DNA of 64,000 nucleotides, from positions 1 to 64,000 of the forward strand of contig NZ_JAFCKJ010000017.1 of assembly GCF_018130465.1 (NCBI RefSeq). The letters are read 5' to 3'. The DNA is from Bradyrhizobium canariense. GTDB taxonomy: Bacteria; Pseudomonadota; Alphaproteobacteria; Rhizobiales; Xanthobacteraceae. The translations under genes were made by a program, and so were the position numbers. Positions 50,371 to 62,903 of the stretch are shown here, in pieces. The stretch's first letter is position 1, and each line of letters starts with the position of its first letter. The notes under the pieces are model-generated. The model was not told the DNA's origin and did not search any database. It saw only the letters and a list, made by a program, of their open reading frames with translations.

Positions 50371-52242
50371 CTAACGCGTCCTGACGATCTGCAGCAGCTC
50401 GTCGCCGTAATGCTCGAGCTTCTTGTCGCCGATGCCGGGCACATTGCGCAGCTCGTCCAGCGTGGTCGGCCATGCGCGAACGATACCGTCGATGGTGGCG
50501 TCGTGCAGCACGACGTAGGCCGGCACGCCACGTTCGCGGGCAATGTCCGAACGCCACGCTCGCAGCCGCGTGCGCAATTCAGGATCGACATCGCCCTGCG
50601 GCGCGCCGGCCGCCGGCGCCAGATCACCGCGGCGGGACTTGGCGCGGCTCGAACGTATCCGGGTGCCGGGCGCTTCCTCGCGCAGCCACACTTCCGTTTC
50701 GCCGCGCAGCACGCCGCGTGACTGTTCAGTCAGCTTGAGCGCACCAAAAGCCTCGCTGTCGCTCTGCAAGTGCCCCATTGCCACCAGTTGCCGCAGCACT
50801 GTGCGCCACTGCTTCTCGTTGAGCTCGCGTCCGATGCCGAACACCGTGAGCTTGTCATGGCCGAACTGCGTCACCTTCTCGGTGAGGCGTCCGATCAGCA
50901 CGTCGATGAGGTGCATTGCGCCGAAACGCTGGCCGGTGCGATAGACGCAGGACAGAAGCTTTTGCGCCAGCACCTTGCCGTCGCGCATTTTCGGCGGTGT
51001 CAGGCAATTGTCGCAATTGCCGCAGCCCTCGCCCATCACGATCTCGCCGAAATAGGCGAGCAGCCGCCGGCGCCGGCAGTGCGGCGTTTCGGCAAGGCCA
51101 ACGAGCGCATCGAGCTTGCCGATCGAGACCCGCTTGAATTCGTCGGAGCCGCTCGACTCGTCGATCATGCGGCGCTGCTGCACGATGTCCGAGAGACCGT
51201 AGGCCATCCAGGCCGCCGACGGCTTGCCGTCACGGCCGGCGCGCCCCGTCTCCTGGTAATAGGCCTCGATGCTCTTGGGCAGATCGAGATGGGCGACGAA
51301 GCGCACGTCCGGCTTGTCGATGCCCATGCCGAAGGCAATGGTCGCGACGATGACGATGCCGTCCTCGTTGAGGAAACGGTCCTGGTTGCGCGAACGCACG
51401 CTGCTGTCGAGCCCGGCGTGATAGGGCAACGCCACAATGCCGGTGTCGTCGAGCGCAGCGGCGACCTCCTCGACCCGTTTGCGGGACAGGCAATAGACGA
51501 CGCCCGCATCTCCCGCGTGACGTTCCCGGATGAAATCCTTGAGTTGCGGCACCGCGTTGCGCTTGTCGACGATCTCGTAGCGGATGTTGGGACGATCGAA
51601 GCTGGAGACGAAGTGCGGGCTGTCTGCAAGCTGAAGCCGCTCGACGATCTCCTTGCGGGTCAATTCGTCGGCAGTCGCGGTCAGCGCGATGCGCGGCACG
51701 TCGGGAAAGCGCTCGGCGATGATGGACAGGCCGACATATTCCGGGCGGAAATCATGGCCCCATTGCGAGACGCAATGCGCCTCGTCGATCGCGAACAGCG
51801 CCACCTTCGCCCGCGCCAGCAGCGCCAGGCAGCGCGGCGTCACCAGCCGTTCCGGCGCGACATAGAGCAGGTCGAGATCGCCCGCGATCAGGCGACGCTC
51901 GATGTCGGAGGCTTCCTGCAGGGTCATCGACGAGTTCAGCGCGGCGGCGTTGACCCCGGCTTCGAGCATGCCGGCGACCTGGTCGCGCATCAGCGCAATC
52001 AAGGGCGACACCACGATACCGCAGCCTTCGCGCAGCAGCGCCGGCAATTGATAACACAGTGACTTGCCGCCGCCGGTCGGCATCAGCACCAGGCAATTGC
52101 CGCCGTCGGTGACGTGCCGGATAATCTCGCCCTGCGCGCCGCGGAACCCGGGCAGCCCGAACACCGAACGCAGCACCGACAGCGCATCGCGGCCCTGGGC
52201 CGACGCAGGCAGCGGAGCGGTGGAAGGAGAGGATATGGGCAT
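50371..52242 (-). CDS. recQ: ATP-dependent DNA helicase RecQ
   Basis: 623 residues. Walker [22 protein letters not shown] in [19 protein letters not shown], motif [29 protein letters not shown], the zinc-binding cysteines ([10 protein letters not shown]), an RQC winged helix and a C-terminal HRDC domain ([15 protein letters not shown]). Unwinds DNA in recombination repair with RecF-pathway proteins. Full-length. Confidence 0.97.
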   Translation of the reverse strand: MPISSPSTAPLPASAQGRDALSVLRSVFGLPGFRGAQGEIIRHVTDGGNCLVLMPTGGGKSLCYQLPALLREGCGIVVSPLIALMRDQVAGMLEAGVNAAALNSSMTLQEASDIERRLIAGDLDLLYVAPERLVTPRCLALLARAKVALFAIDEAHCVSQWGHDFRPEYVGLSIIAERFPDVPRIALTATADELTRKEIVERLQLADSPHFVSSFDRPNIRYEIVDKRNAVPQLKDFIRERHAGDAGVVYCLSRKRVEEVAAALDDTGIVALPYHAGLDSSVRSRNQDRFLNEDGIVIVATIAFGMGIDKPDVRFVAHLDLPKSIEAYYQETGRAGRDGKPSAAWMAYGLSDIVQQRRMIDESSGSDEFKRVSIGKLDALVGLAETPHCRRRRLLAYFGEIVMGEGCGNCDNCLTPPKMRDGKVLAQKLLSCVYRTGQRFGAMHLIDVLIGRLTEKVTQFGHDKLTVFGIGRELNEKQWRTVLRQLVAMGHLQSDSEAFGALKLTEQSRGVLRGETEVWLREEAPGTRIRSSRAKSRRGDLAPAAGAPQGDVDPELRTRLRAWRSDIARERGVPAYVVLHDATIDGIVRAWPTTLDELRNVPGIGDKKLEHYGDELLQIVRTR

Positions 52243-52329
52243 GTCGGGGTGAGGCCGTGAGATTCGTCACAAGGCCAGTCGCATGACCGCGCGGGCGTGG
52301 CAAGACTGTTTGCGCGGCAGGACGCGACT

Positions 52330-52484
52330 CTTCCCCTCTCCCCTTGTGGGAGAGGGTGGCTCGTCGCGTAGCGGCGAGACGGGTGAGGGGTTTCTGTCCG
52401 CGGGCTCGATAGAGATTGCTGCGCCGAGACATACCCCTCATCCGGCGCTTCGCGCCACCTTCTCCCACAAGGGGAGAAGGGAAG
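52330..52484. repeat. Dispersed palindromic repeat element
   Basis: CTTCCCCTCTCCCCTTGTGG at left and CCACAAGGGGAGAAGGGAAG at right pair; each arm also contains an internal CTCCCC/GGGAG palindrome. Same family as 55871-56067. Confidence 0.85.
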
Positions 52485-52491
52485 AAAGCCG

Positions 52492-53268
52492 CTACGCCCC
52501 GATCCTTCGCAGCGCTTCCGCGACCGTCACGATCGGCATGTCGCGCTTCCCGGCAGCCTGCAGCGCATGGCGCATCAGTTGCGGCGTGCAGCCATACGGG
52601 CTCGGCGCGTTGGCAATGTCATGACCGTAGAAGATCAGCCATCCGCCGCTCTCAACCGCCTCGTCGAAATAGCGATCGACACCCGCAATATCGATCTCGC
52701 AATCGACCAGGGGCGAGGCCCGCAGGAACTGGAGATCGATGACGTCGCGATTGACGCCGGGAAGGATGCCGCGCGCCGAGCGGAAGGCCTTGGCGAGCTG
52801 GGGCTTTCGCCACACCGACGCAATGCCATAGGGGTAGGCGAAATTTTCCAGCGTGATCGAGGAATCGATGCCGCGAAAATGGCTGCGGTTTCGCTCGATC
52901 TCGCGGGCCATGGCGGCCTCGTCGAGATTGACCGCACTCTGGTGCGAGAAGGTGTGGCAGGCAATCTCGTGCCCGGCCCGGTGAAGCCGCACGATGGCGT
53001 CGTTCGACAGGCCGTGCCAGTGATCCGAGGGACGATCGACCAGGCTGCCGGCGAGATAGAACGTACCGCGACCGCCATGCTGCTCCAGAAGCTCGGCGCC
53101 CTCGCCTGCGGCGCTATCGGGGGCATCGTCGAAGGTGAAGCTCACCATGGGTGCATGCGCGGGCAGCCGGTGCGGCGCGGCGCGGAAATGCCGGGCCAGC
53201 CGATTGCTCACGCGTCCCTGGAGTGCCGACCACACGAATCGCATTTCCTGTTTGCCCCGCCCCCTCAC
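52492..53268 (-). CDS. Polysaccharide deacetylase (NodB-type)
   Basis: 258 residues. NodB motifs: SFTFDDAPDS (catalytic Asp, metal Asp) and GHEIACHTFSHQSAV (metal His pair), later FAYPYGIASVWRKPQL. Carbohydrate-esterase family 4 enzymes remove acetyl groups from cell-surface glycans. No signal peptide is obvious, so it is probably cytoplasmic. Substrate unknown. Confidence 0.88.
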   Translation of the reverse strand: MRGRGKQEMRFVWSALQGRVSNRLARHFRAAPHRLPAHAPMVSFTFDDAPDSAAGEGAELLEQHGGRGTFYLAGSLVDRPSDHWHGLSNDAIVRLHRAGHEIACHTFSHQSAVNLDEAAMAREIERNRSHFRGIDSSITLENFAYPYGIASVWRKPQLAKAFRSARGILPGVNRDVIDLQFLRASPLVDCEIDIAGVDRYFDEAVESGGWLIFYGHDIANAPSPYGCTPQLMRHALQAAGKRDMPIVTVAEALRRIGA

Positions 53269-53340
53269 TGAAGCATTCGTGCGCTGCTCGAGGCAAGCTT
53301 CACACTTCGTTAGTCCTAACGTCGACCCCGTCGTCCTGAC

Positions 53341-54342
53341 CTAACGCGCAAGCACCGACGCATCGCTCCCAGCGCCGAGATATTGCAGCCAATTCCGAAA
53401 CAAAGCCGCCGCGGCGCTGCCGGCGGCGATATCGGCACGCAAATTCAGCGCGGGCAGTTCGTTGCTGAGCGCGGGGTGGCGCTGGTGCCTTGCCTGCTTC
53501 TCGAAGCGGACAAGCTTCTCCTCCGTCGCTGCGTCAAAATAGCTCACGGGCAGGTGCGGATAATTGTCGCGCTCACGCGCGAGATAGCGGCCGATGTCGC
53601 GCAGATACTCACGCTGAAGCGACAGCGCGTCGTATTCCGGGTGGCCCTGGAAGAACACGAAGCGGCTGGCATATTGCCGGACGAAGATATCGACGCCGGC
53701 CTTTGCCGAACGCGTCAGCACCTGGTAGCCGGCCTGCGCGAGGTCGCTCTCGGCGATCTCGTTGAGACGCGAATGCGAGACCTTGAGGGGCGCGGGTGCG
53801 GCCCGCGTCAGCGGATCGCTGGTCACGGCTTCGCAGTCGAAAATGCCATGACATTTGGCCGGCAGCAGTCGCCGTTCGATGCGGTCGAGATGCAGCACCG
53901 CGGCATGCGCAGCAAGGCACGACCAGATCGTCGAGCGCGTGTTGACCTTGGCCCAGTCGATCAGCTCGGTGAGATCGCGCCAATACGGTTCCTGGTCGAG
54001 CTCGGGCGCAATCGGCTCGGCGCCGGTCACGATCAACCCGTCGAACTTGTGGCGCCTGAGCTCGGTGAGTTCCGAATATTCGCTCTCGACATGCCACTTC
54101 GCTTCCGGCGAGCGCTTGACCGAGGGCAGCGAGAAACAGTGGAAACGGATGCGGCGCTGACCTGCTGCGGCTTGCAGCAGCTTCATGAACTGCCTCTCGG
54201 TCGCCTTCAGCGCCGGATCCGGCATGTTGTTGATCAGGCCAATGGTGAGCTCGGCGCCGCCGTGCTCGCGCGCCAGATCGCCCTCTCCCGGCACCAGCGC
54301 CGGGCTCGATATGCCTTGATCCCTGTCGATCAAGATCGTCAT
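53341..54342 (-). CDS. metA: Homoserine O-acyltransferase MetA
   Basis: 333 residues. IGLINNMPDPALKATERQF and HCFSLPSVKRSP at the start; nucleophile Cys in WSCLAAHAAVLHLD and Glu/His in FFQGHPEYDALSLQREY. Adds an acyl group to homoserine in methionine synthesis; acetyl or succinyl specificity cannot be told by eye. Twelve bases after metZ, co-directional. Confidence 0.9.
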   Translation of the reverse strand: MTILIDRDQGISSPALVPGEGDLAREHGGAELTIGLINNMPDPALKATERQFMKLLQAAAGQRRIRFHCFSLPSVKRSPEAKWHVESEYSELTELRRHKFDGLIVTGAEPIAPELDQEPYWRDLTELIDWAKVNTRSTIWSCLAAHAAVLHLDRIERRLLPAKCHGIFDCEAVTSDPLTRAAPAPLKVSHSRLNEIAESDLAQAGYQVLTRSAKAGVDIFVRQYASRFVFFQGHPEYDALSLQREYLRDIGRYLARERDNYPHLPVSYFDAATEEKLVRFEKQARHQRHPALSNELPALNLRADIAAGSAAAALFRNWLQYLGAGSDASVLAR

Positions 54343-54354
54343 CGGCGCCGCCGC

Positions 54355-55656
54355 CTACTCCGCGGCCTGGAGGCGCGCCGACGGGCAGGCCTTTTCCAGT
54401 GCCTGGTCGAGGTCCTCGATGATATCGGCGGAATGTTCGATGCCGATCGACAAGCGGATCGTTTCCGGCAAAACGCCGGCGACCCTCTGCTGCTCCGCCG
54501 ACATCTGCCGGTGCGTGGTCGAGGCCGGATGGCAGGCCAGCGACTTCGCATCGCCGATATTGACGAGGCGCGTGATCAACTTCAGCGCATCGTAGAAGGT
54601 CTTGCCGGCTTCCATGCCGCCCTTGATGCCGAAGGTGAACAGCGACGACGCGTTGCCGTCGAGATATTTCTGCACCAGCGGGTAATAGGGACTGTCCGGG
54701 AAGCCGGTGTAGTTCACCCAGGCGACTCGCGGATCCTTGCGCAGGAATTCGGCGACCTTGCGGGCGTTCACGCAGTGGCGCTCCATGCGAAGCGCAACGG
54801 TCTCGATGCCCTGGAGCAGCAGGAATGCATTGAACGGCGACAGCACCGAACCCATGGTGCGCTGATAGATGCTGCGCGCGCGCTCGATATAGGCCGTCTT
54901 GCCGAAGCGCTCGGCATAGACGAGGCCATGGTAGGAGGCATCCGGCTTGTTGTAGCCGGGGAAGCGATCCGCGTATTTGGCCCAGGGGAAGTTTCCGGAA
55001 TCGACGATGGCGCCGCCGAGCGTGGTGCCGTGGCCGCCCAGGAATTTGGTGAGCGAATGCACGGCGATGTCGGCGCCGTAATCGAACGGCTTGAGCAGGA
55101 TGGGCGTTGCAACGGTATTGTCGACGATCAGCGGCACACCATGGGCATGGGCGATCTTCGCCAGCGCCTCGATGTCGCAGACATTGCCGGCGGGATTGCC
55201 GATGGTTTCGGCGAACACGGCGCGGGTGTTCTCGTCGATCAGCTTTTCGATCGCCTCAGGCTTGTCGCTCTCGGCGAAGCGGCCGGTGATACCCTGCCGC
55301 GGCAGGATGTGCGAGAGCAGCGTATGCGTGGTGCCGTAGAGCTGCGGCATGGAAACGATGTTGCCGCCGTGATCGGCAACGTTGACGAAGGAGAAATGCA
55401 GCGCGGCCTGCCCGGTCGCGACCGCAAGCGCGCCGACGCCACCCTCGAGCTCGGCGATACGCTTCTCCAGCACCGCGCTGGTCGGATTGGCGATGCGGCT
55501 GTAACGATAGCCTTCGGTCTCGAGATTGAAGAGCGCCGCGCCGTGATCGGCGCTGTCGAAGGCGTAGGCCGCAGTCTGGTAGATCGGCACGGCAACCGCG
55601 TGCGTGGTGGCTTCGGGCTCGTAGCCGGCGTGAATAGCGATCGTCTCGTTGCGCAT
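54355..55656 (-). CDS. metZ: O-acetyl/succinylhomoserine sulfhydrylase
   Basis: 433 residues from the ATG at 55656 (MRNETIAIHAGYEPE). PLP Lys in VHSLTKFLGGHGTTLGG; ANPTSAVLEKRIAELEGG and SLGCEHSADI-like end (SIGIEHSADIIEDL). Takes acylhomoserine plus sulfide to homocysteine, and with metA forms the direct sulfhydrylation route. First gene of the metZ-metA unit. Its leader may fold into a hairpin at 55715-55754. Confidence 0.92.
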   Translation of the reverse strand: MRNETIAIHAGYEPEATTHAVAVPIYQTAAYAFDSADHGAALFNLETEGYRYSRIANPTSAVLEKRIAELEGGVGALAVATGQAALHFSFVNVADHGGNIVSMPQLYGTTHTLLSHILPRQGITGRFAESDKPEAIEKLIDENTRAVFAETIGNPAGNVCDIEALAKIAHAHGVPLIVDNTVATPILLKPFDYGADIAVHSLTKFLGGHGTTLGGAIVDSGNFPWAKYADRFPGYNKPDASYHGLVYAERFGKTAYIERARSIYQRTMGSVLSPFNAFLLLQGIETVALRMERHCVNARKVAEFLRKDPRVAWVNYTGFPDSPYYPLVQKYLDGNASSLFTFGIKGGMEAGKTFYDALKLITRLVNIGDAKSLACHPASTTHRQMSAEQQRVAGVLPETIRLSIGIEHSADIIEDLDQALEKACPSARLQAAE

Positions 55657-55714
55657 CGTGCCACCTCCGCGTGGAGCGGGCCGCACTTATTGGCCTGTAT
55701 GAGGCATGTGCGTT

Positions 55715-55754
55715 GTCCGCCGTTCCTCTGTTAGAGGCGGGTGGTAAAGCGGAC
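55715..55754 (-). promoter_or_regulatory. Hairpin in the metZ leader
   Basis: On the minus strand GTCCGC and GCGGAC bracket an inner CCTCT/AGAGG stem with a three-base loop, about 60-100 bases before the metZ start. Such a leader could regulate methionine genes, but it does not show the SAM-II consensus I know and may be chance. Confidence 0.3.
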
Positions 55755-55870
55755 AATAATTCGTCTAGAGATCGAGGAAGTAACCCTAATGGATATTGGT
55801 GAATTGGCTAAAATTCGAGTCAAATTGGATTAATGAAGTTTTGCGGTTTGCGGCGGCAACCACGCTGCAC

Positions 55871-56067
55871 TCCCTTCTCCCCTTGTGGGAGAAGGTGGCA
55901 TAGGTGGCCTTCGGCCGCCGTTCTTGAAAACGCCGATGCTTCGCATCGGCTATGGCGCCGGATGAGGGGTCTCTATCCATACGGCCAAGCTCGCGTTCGC
56001 GGAGAGAGACCCCTCACCCGTCTCGCCGCTGCGCGGCGAGCCACCCTCTCCCACAAGGGGAGAGGGA
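55871..56067. repeat. Dispersed palindromic repeat element
   Basis: TCCCTTCTCCCCTTGTGGGA at left; CCCTCTCCCACAAGGGGAGA at right. Contains CTCGCCGCTGCGCGGCGAG. Relative of 52330-52484. The rest of the gap from 55657 holds only the metZ leader. Confidence 0.85.
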
Positions 56068-56085
56068 AACACCCTTCGCACTCTA

Positions 56086-57660
56086 TCAGCCGATCCGTTC
56101 CCAGAGCCGATGGGCGAGCACGCCGGCCCGCTTCTCGATCGCGGCCGCCGCATCGAGCGCGAGGTCCTCGCGATAGCGCCCGGCAATGAGCTGCACGCCG
56201 ATCGGCTTGCCATCGTGCAATGCCACCGGCACCACGGCGCCGGGCAGCCCCAGCACGTTGATCGCGGAGATGAAGCGGATCTCGCCCCAGAAGATCTCGC
56301 GCACGCGCTCCGGGCTGACGGTGTCCTCACGCGGGCCCGGCGTCGGCTTCACCGTGGTCGGTGCCAGCACCACCGGATACTCCTCGAAGAACAACTGCCA
56401 GGCGCGGATATGGCCGTTGCGCGCGGCGGTCGCCTGCATCCAGGCCTTGAGGTCGAGCACGTTGGCCTTGGCTTTCATGCCGCCCCACGCCTTGTGGAAG
56501 TCTTCGGACGTCACCTTCAGCATGCCGGCTTCCTGCAACACCACGGTCTCGTTGGTGATGATGTCGCACCAGGTCTGCCAGACCCCGTTGATGTCGGGCA
56601 CATCGACCTCGCTGACGCGATAGCCTGAACGCTCCAGATGATCGGCAGCCTGACGCAACGCCGTGCGCACGGACGGATCGACGTCCATGTCCTCGGGGAT
56701 CCTGGCCAGCGCGACCTTGATCGGCTCCTTCGGCTTTGGCCCGACCAGCGGTGCCGGCGCCCACCAGGGATCGCGCGGATCGCGCTGACTCATCACCTCG
56801 AGCGCGAGACGGACGTCGGCGACGTGGCGCGCCAGCGGCCCCTGCGCCGACATCAGATGCGCCAGCATCGGCCGCTCCGCGGTTGCGCTTGCGTTGAACG
56901 CGGGAATACGCCCCTGCGTCGGCTTGATGGTCGCAACGCCGTTGCAATGCGCCGGCCAGCGCAGCGAGCCGCCGATGTCGTTGCCGTGCGCGATGGTGCC
57001 GATGCCGGCGGCGACCGCCGAACCCGCGCCACCCGAGGAGCCGCCACAGGTGATATCAGGATCCCAGGGGTTCAGCGTCAGCCCGTGCAAGGGATTGTCG
57101 GTGAAGCCGCGGAAGGAGAATTCCGGCGTGTTGGTGAGGCCGATGACGATCGCGCCGCCTTTCTTCAGGTTGCGCACCACCGGCGAATCCGACGGCGCGA
57201 TGAGGTCCTTGTTGGCGGGAACGCCATTGAAGTTCGGACGGCCTTCGTAATCGACGTTCTCTTTGATCGTGATCGGTACGCCATGCAGAAGGCCGAGTTC
57301 GCCGCCCTTCGCGCGCTGCTTGTCGGCCGCATGCGCCGCAGCCAGCGCCTCCTCCGAGAGATCGACGACGACGGCGTTCAGCCCCGGGTTGACCGCACGC
57401 ATCCGATCGAGATGCGCCTCGACGGTCTCGACCGCAGAGATGGCGCCGGAGCGGATTGCGGCCGCGGTCTCGACCGCCGACCATTGCCAGGCCGGCCCTT
57501 TGGGGCGGCGTGGCGCGGACGATTTGCGGGGAGCGGCCTTCTTGACCGGCTTCGCTGCGGCCTTCGCAACCACGCCCTTGCGAACAGTGCCTTTCTTGCT
57601 GGAGGTCTTCGCTGTTTTCTTTGAAACGCTTTTCTTCTTGGTCGCCGTCTTCTTCGCCAC
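56086..57660 (-). CDS. Amidase with lysine-rich N-terminal tail
   Basis: 524 residues from the GTG at 57660, chosen for AGGAG just upstream. Residues 1-60 are a histone-H1-like run of Lys, Ala, Ser, Thr and Pro (VAKKTATKKKSVSKKT onward). Amidase-signature domain follows: catalytic Lys in PITIKENVDYEG, Ser-Ser in GGSSGGAGSAVAAG and the nucleophile region DIGGSLRWPAHC. Hydrolyses amides; substrate unknown. The tail is not part of the usual fold and might bind DNA or RNA. Confidence 0.87.
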   Translation of the reverse strand: MAKKTATKKKSVSKKTAKTSSKKGTVRKGVVAKAAAKPVKKAAPRKSSAPRRPKGPAWQWSAVETAAAIRSGAISAVETVEAHLDRMRAVNPGLNAVVVDLSEEALAAAHAADKQRAKGGELGLLHGVPITIKENVDYEGRPNFNGVPANKDLIAPSDSPVVRNLKKGGAIVIGLTNTPEFSFRGFTDNPLHGLTLNPWDPDITCGGSSGGAGSAVAAGIGTIAHGNDIGGSLRWPAHCNGVATIKPTQGRIPAFNASATAERPMLAHLMSAQGPLARHVADVRLALEVMSQRDPRDPWWAPAPLVGPKPKEPIKVALARIPEDMDVDPSVRTALRQAADHLERSGYRVSEVDVPDINGVWQTWCDIITNETVVLQEAGMLKVTSEDFHKAWGGMKAKANVLDLKAWMQATAARNGHIRAWQLFFEEYPVVLAPTTVKPTPGPREDTVSPERVREIFWGEIRFISAINVLGLPGAVVPVALHDGKPIGVQLIAGRYREDLALDAAAAIEKRAGVLAHRLWERIG

Positions 57661-57846
57661 GTCGCTCTCCTGAAATTGCACCGCGGAAGTTATGGAGGTC
57701 ACGCGACCGTGTACAGGCACGTTTCTGCATGGCGCGCTCGCGACGCTTTGCCACGGCCCGAACGCGAAGCAAAAGTCGCGCATGAACCTTTGGATGCTCT
57801 CTCGTGACCCATATACTGGTTGAACGATGGAACAAACGACCGCTAA

Positions 57847-60338
<2,492 letters not shown>

Positions 60339-60366
60339 ACCGCGATCGCTGACCCTCCTGGCCCCC

Positions 60367-61548
60367 TCATTCAGCCGGGCAGGCCGCAACGGCGGCCTGC
60401 GCGCGGTCGAGCCGAAGGCTCCACAGTGCCAGCACGAGGCCAACCGCCGTGATGCCGGCCGCGACCAGAGGCAGCGCGGAGAGGCCGAGTCCGCGATCGA
60501 TGGTGACACCGCCGGCCCAGGCACCGAGCGCGTTGCCGAGATTGAACGCGGCGATGTTGAGGCTCGAAGCAAGCGTGCGTCCATTGGGGCCGGCGGCTTC
60601 CAGCACGCGAAGCTGGAGCGGGGCAACAGTTGCAAAGGCCGCGATGCCGAGCAGCAGGATCAGCACGATGGCAGGGATCTTGACCGACAGCACGGCGCCA
60701 AGGCCGAGCAGCACGATGGCGAGCGCGGCCAGCGTTCCGATCAGCGCACGGGCGAGGCCGCGGTCGGCAAGCTTGCCGCCGGCGACGTTTCCGATCGCGA
60801 GACCTGCGCCGAATACCAGCAGGATCGGTGAGACCGCGGCCTCCGGGAAGCCGGTGAAGCGCGTCAGGATCGGCTGGATATAGGTGAAGACGACGAACAG
60901 GCCGGCAAAGCCGAACACGGTCATGGCGAGGCCGAGCAGCACCTGCGGACGCCCGAGGACCGATACTTCGTCGGCGAGCGAGATCGGCTTGTCGCCGTTG
61001 CCGACATGGCCGGGCACCAGCGCCGCCACCACCGCAAAGGCGATCACGCCGATGACGGTCACCGCCCAGAACGCCGCGCGCCAGCCGAGCATCAGGCCGA
61101 ACCAGGCACCGAAGGGCACGCCGAGCAGAGTTGCAACCGTGAGGCCGATGAACATGGTGGCGATGGCGGAAGCGCGCTTGTCCTCGGCGACGAGGCTGGT
61201 GGCCACCACCGAGCCGACGCCGAAGAACGTGCCGTGGGCGAGCGAGGTCAGCACCCGCGCCGCCATCAGCAATTCGTAGTTCGGCGCCAGCGCGCAGGCT
61301 GCATTGCCCAGCGTGAAGATCGCCATCAGCGCCAGCAGCACGGTTTTGCGTGGCATCCGCCGCGTGGCCAGCGTCAGCACCGGCGCGCCGACGAATACGC
61401 CGAGCGCATAGCCGGAGATCAGCAGACCCGCGGCCGGCACGGAGACATGCATGTCGGCAGCGACCTGGAGCAGCAGGCCCATGATGATGAATTCGGTGGT
61501 CCCGATGCCGAAGGCACCGGCGGTGAGCGCGAGGACCGCGGGAGGCAT
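60367..61548 (-). CDS. MFS transporter (AraJ/YdhP-like)
   Basis: 393 residues from the ATG at 61548 (MPPAVLALTAGAFGIGTTEF). Twelve membrane helices; GIGTTEFIIMGLL and GYALGVFVGAPVLTL are typical of the drug/sugar efflux subgroup. Diverges from the LysR gene, about 98 bases apart, which probably controls it. Confidence 0.92.
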   Translation of the reverse strand: MPPAVLALTAGAFGIGTTEFIIMGLLLQVAADMHVSVPAAGLLISGYALGVFVGAPVLTLATRRMPRKTVLLALMAIFTLGNAACALAPNYELLMAARVLTSLAHGTFFGVGSVVATSLVAEDKRASAIATMFIGLTVATLLGVPFGAWFGLMLGWRAAFWAVTVIGVIAFAVVAALVPGHVGNGDKPISLADEVSVLGRPQVLLGLAMTVFGFAGLFVVFTYIQPILTRFTGFPEAAVSPILLVFGAGLAIGNVAGGKLADRGLARALIGTLAALAIVLLGLGAVLSVKIPAIVLILLLGIAAFATVAPLQLRVLEAAGPNGRTLASSLNIAAFNLGNALGAWAGGVTIDRGLGLSALPLVAAGITAVGLVLALWSLRLDRAQAAVAACPAE

Positions 61549-61646
61549 GCGTTGCTCCAATGCGAGGGACGAGCCACGCAGATAGCCGCAGCGCGGCAAA
61601 ACCATTAGAATGTCCGCAATCCAATCATTTGTGACGTGAATTCAAC

Positions 61647-62600
61647 ATGGCCCGTTTCGATACCAACCGCTCCGCCGAGATGGAGGTCTTCGTCCGCGTG
61701 GTCGATCTCGGCGGGTTCACGCAGGCCGCGCGAAAACTGCGCCTGACGCCGTCGGGCGTCAGCAAGCTGATCTCGCGGCTGGAGACGCGGCTCGGCTCGC
61801 GGCTGATCAACCGCACCACGCGCAAGCTCACGCTGACGGAAGAAGGCCAGGCCTTCTATCAGCGCGCGGTGCGCATCCTCGGCGAGATGGAGGAAGCCGA
61901 GCGCGAGGCCGCCTCCGGCTCGGCACCGCGCGGCCGCCTCACGGTCAACAGCAACATTCCTTTCGGCATGCTGCATGTGATGCCGCTGATCCCGCGCTTC
62001 CTCGAGCAGCATCCCGACGTCACGCTCGATCTCGTGCTGACCGACACGCTGATTGACCTGATGCAGGAGCGCGCCGACGTCGCTATCCGCGTCGGCCCGC
62101 TGCGCGCGTCACGCCTCGTCGCACGAAAACTTGGCACCAGCCGCATGGTCGTGGTCGGCGCACCGAATTATCTCGCGCGCTTCGGCACGCCGAAGACGCC
62201 GGCCGATCTCGCCGATCACCGCGGCATTGGCTGGACCTTTCCGCGCACGATCCGCGGCTGGCCGTTCAAGCGCGGCGACCGCACCGAGGAAGCGGTGCCG
62301 CCGCCGGTCGCCCGCGTCAGCGATGGCGAAGCCGCCCGCCGCCTTGCGCTAGGCGGCGCCGGCCTCGCCCGCCTCGCGCTCTTCCACATCGGCCCCGACA
62401 TCGAAGCCGGCCGCCTCGTACCTGTGCTGCAAAGCTACAATCCCGGTGACCGCGAAGACATCCACGCCGTCTATGTCGGCCACACCGCCCCGCTCCCCGC
62501 ACGCGTGCGCGCGTTCATCGATTTCCTGGCCGAGCACGTGCGGGTGAGTGATCCCGCGCTGAAGCGGGCTGGGGATGGAAGGTGGACATTGATGGGATAA
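61647..62600 (+). CDS. LysR-family transcriptional regulator
   Basis: 317 residues. N-terminal winged helix (AEMEVFVRVVDLGGFTQAAR, LTPSGVSKLISRLETRLG, LINRTTRKLTLTEEGQAFYQ) and effector domain. Ligand unknown. Divergent from the MFS gene, its likely target. Confidence 0.93.
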   Translation: MARFDTNRSAEMEVFVRVVDLGGFTQAARKLRLTPSGVSKLISRLETRLGSRLINRTTRKLTLTEEGQAFYQRAVRILGEMEEAEREAASGSAPRGRLTVNSNIPFGMLHVMPLIPRFLEQHPDVTLDLVLTDTLIDLMQERADVAIRVGPLRASRLVARKLGTSRMVVVGAPNYLARFGTPKTPADLADHRGIGWTFPRTIRGWPFKRGDRTEEAVPPPVARVSDGEAARRLALGGAGLARLALFHIGPDIEAGRLVPVLQSYNPGDREDIHAVYVGHTAPLPARVRAFIDFLAEHVRVSDPALKRAGDGRWTLMG

Positions 62601-62903
62601 GGCTGATGGCGGAGAGAGTGTCAGTCAACCCTTATTGAAAGATAATGACTTTTTGACCGTTCTCGGCCGAAACCCACCAGTTGAGCTACGGCCCGAAATG
62701 GGAATTCGACGTCGGCAAAAGGCCGTTCCAGCCACTAGCGCTCATCGACGCCGTCACGCGCGACTAGCGATCGGCAATTGACGATCGCGCCGCTCAGCCT
62801 GGTCGCAGCGCGCTCCTGCCGAATCCCATTGCGGCTAATCGAAATCTTGGCCCAGCCCTTCGTCGCGCGATGATATCCGGCAAGACAGGCCAACGGGATA
62901 CCT
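62601..62903. other. 303-base gap with possible tRNA remnant
   Basis: On the minus strand, 62694-62674 reads GGGCCGTAGCTCAACTGGTGG, like the acceptor and D-arm start of a tRNA, but no anticodon arm or T-arm follows. A short frame at 62735-62950 on the minus strand has no support. Nothing else was recognised. Confidence 0.3.

Noticed and set aside
53383-55734. 783-residue open frame opposite metA and metZ
   Set aside because: Antisense shadow of two clear methionine genes.
55657-55830. SAM-II riboswitch before metZ
   Set aside because: The conserved SAM-II core was looked for on the minus strand and not found.
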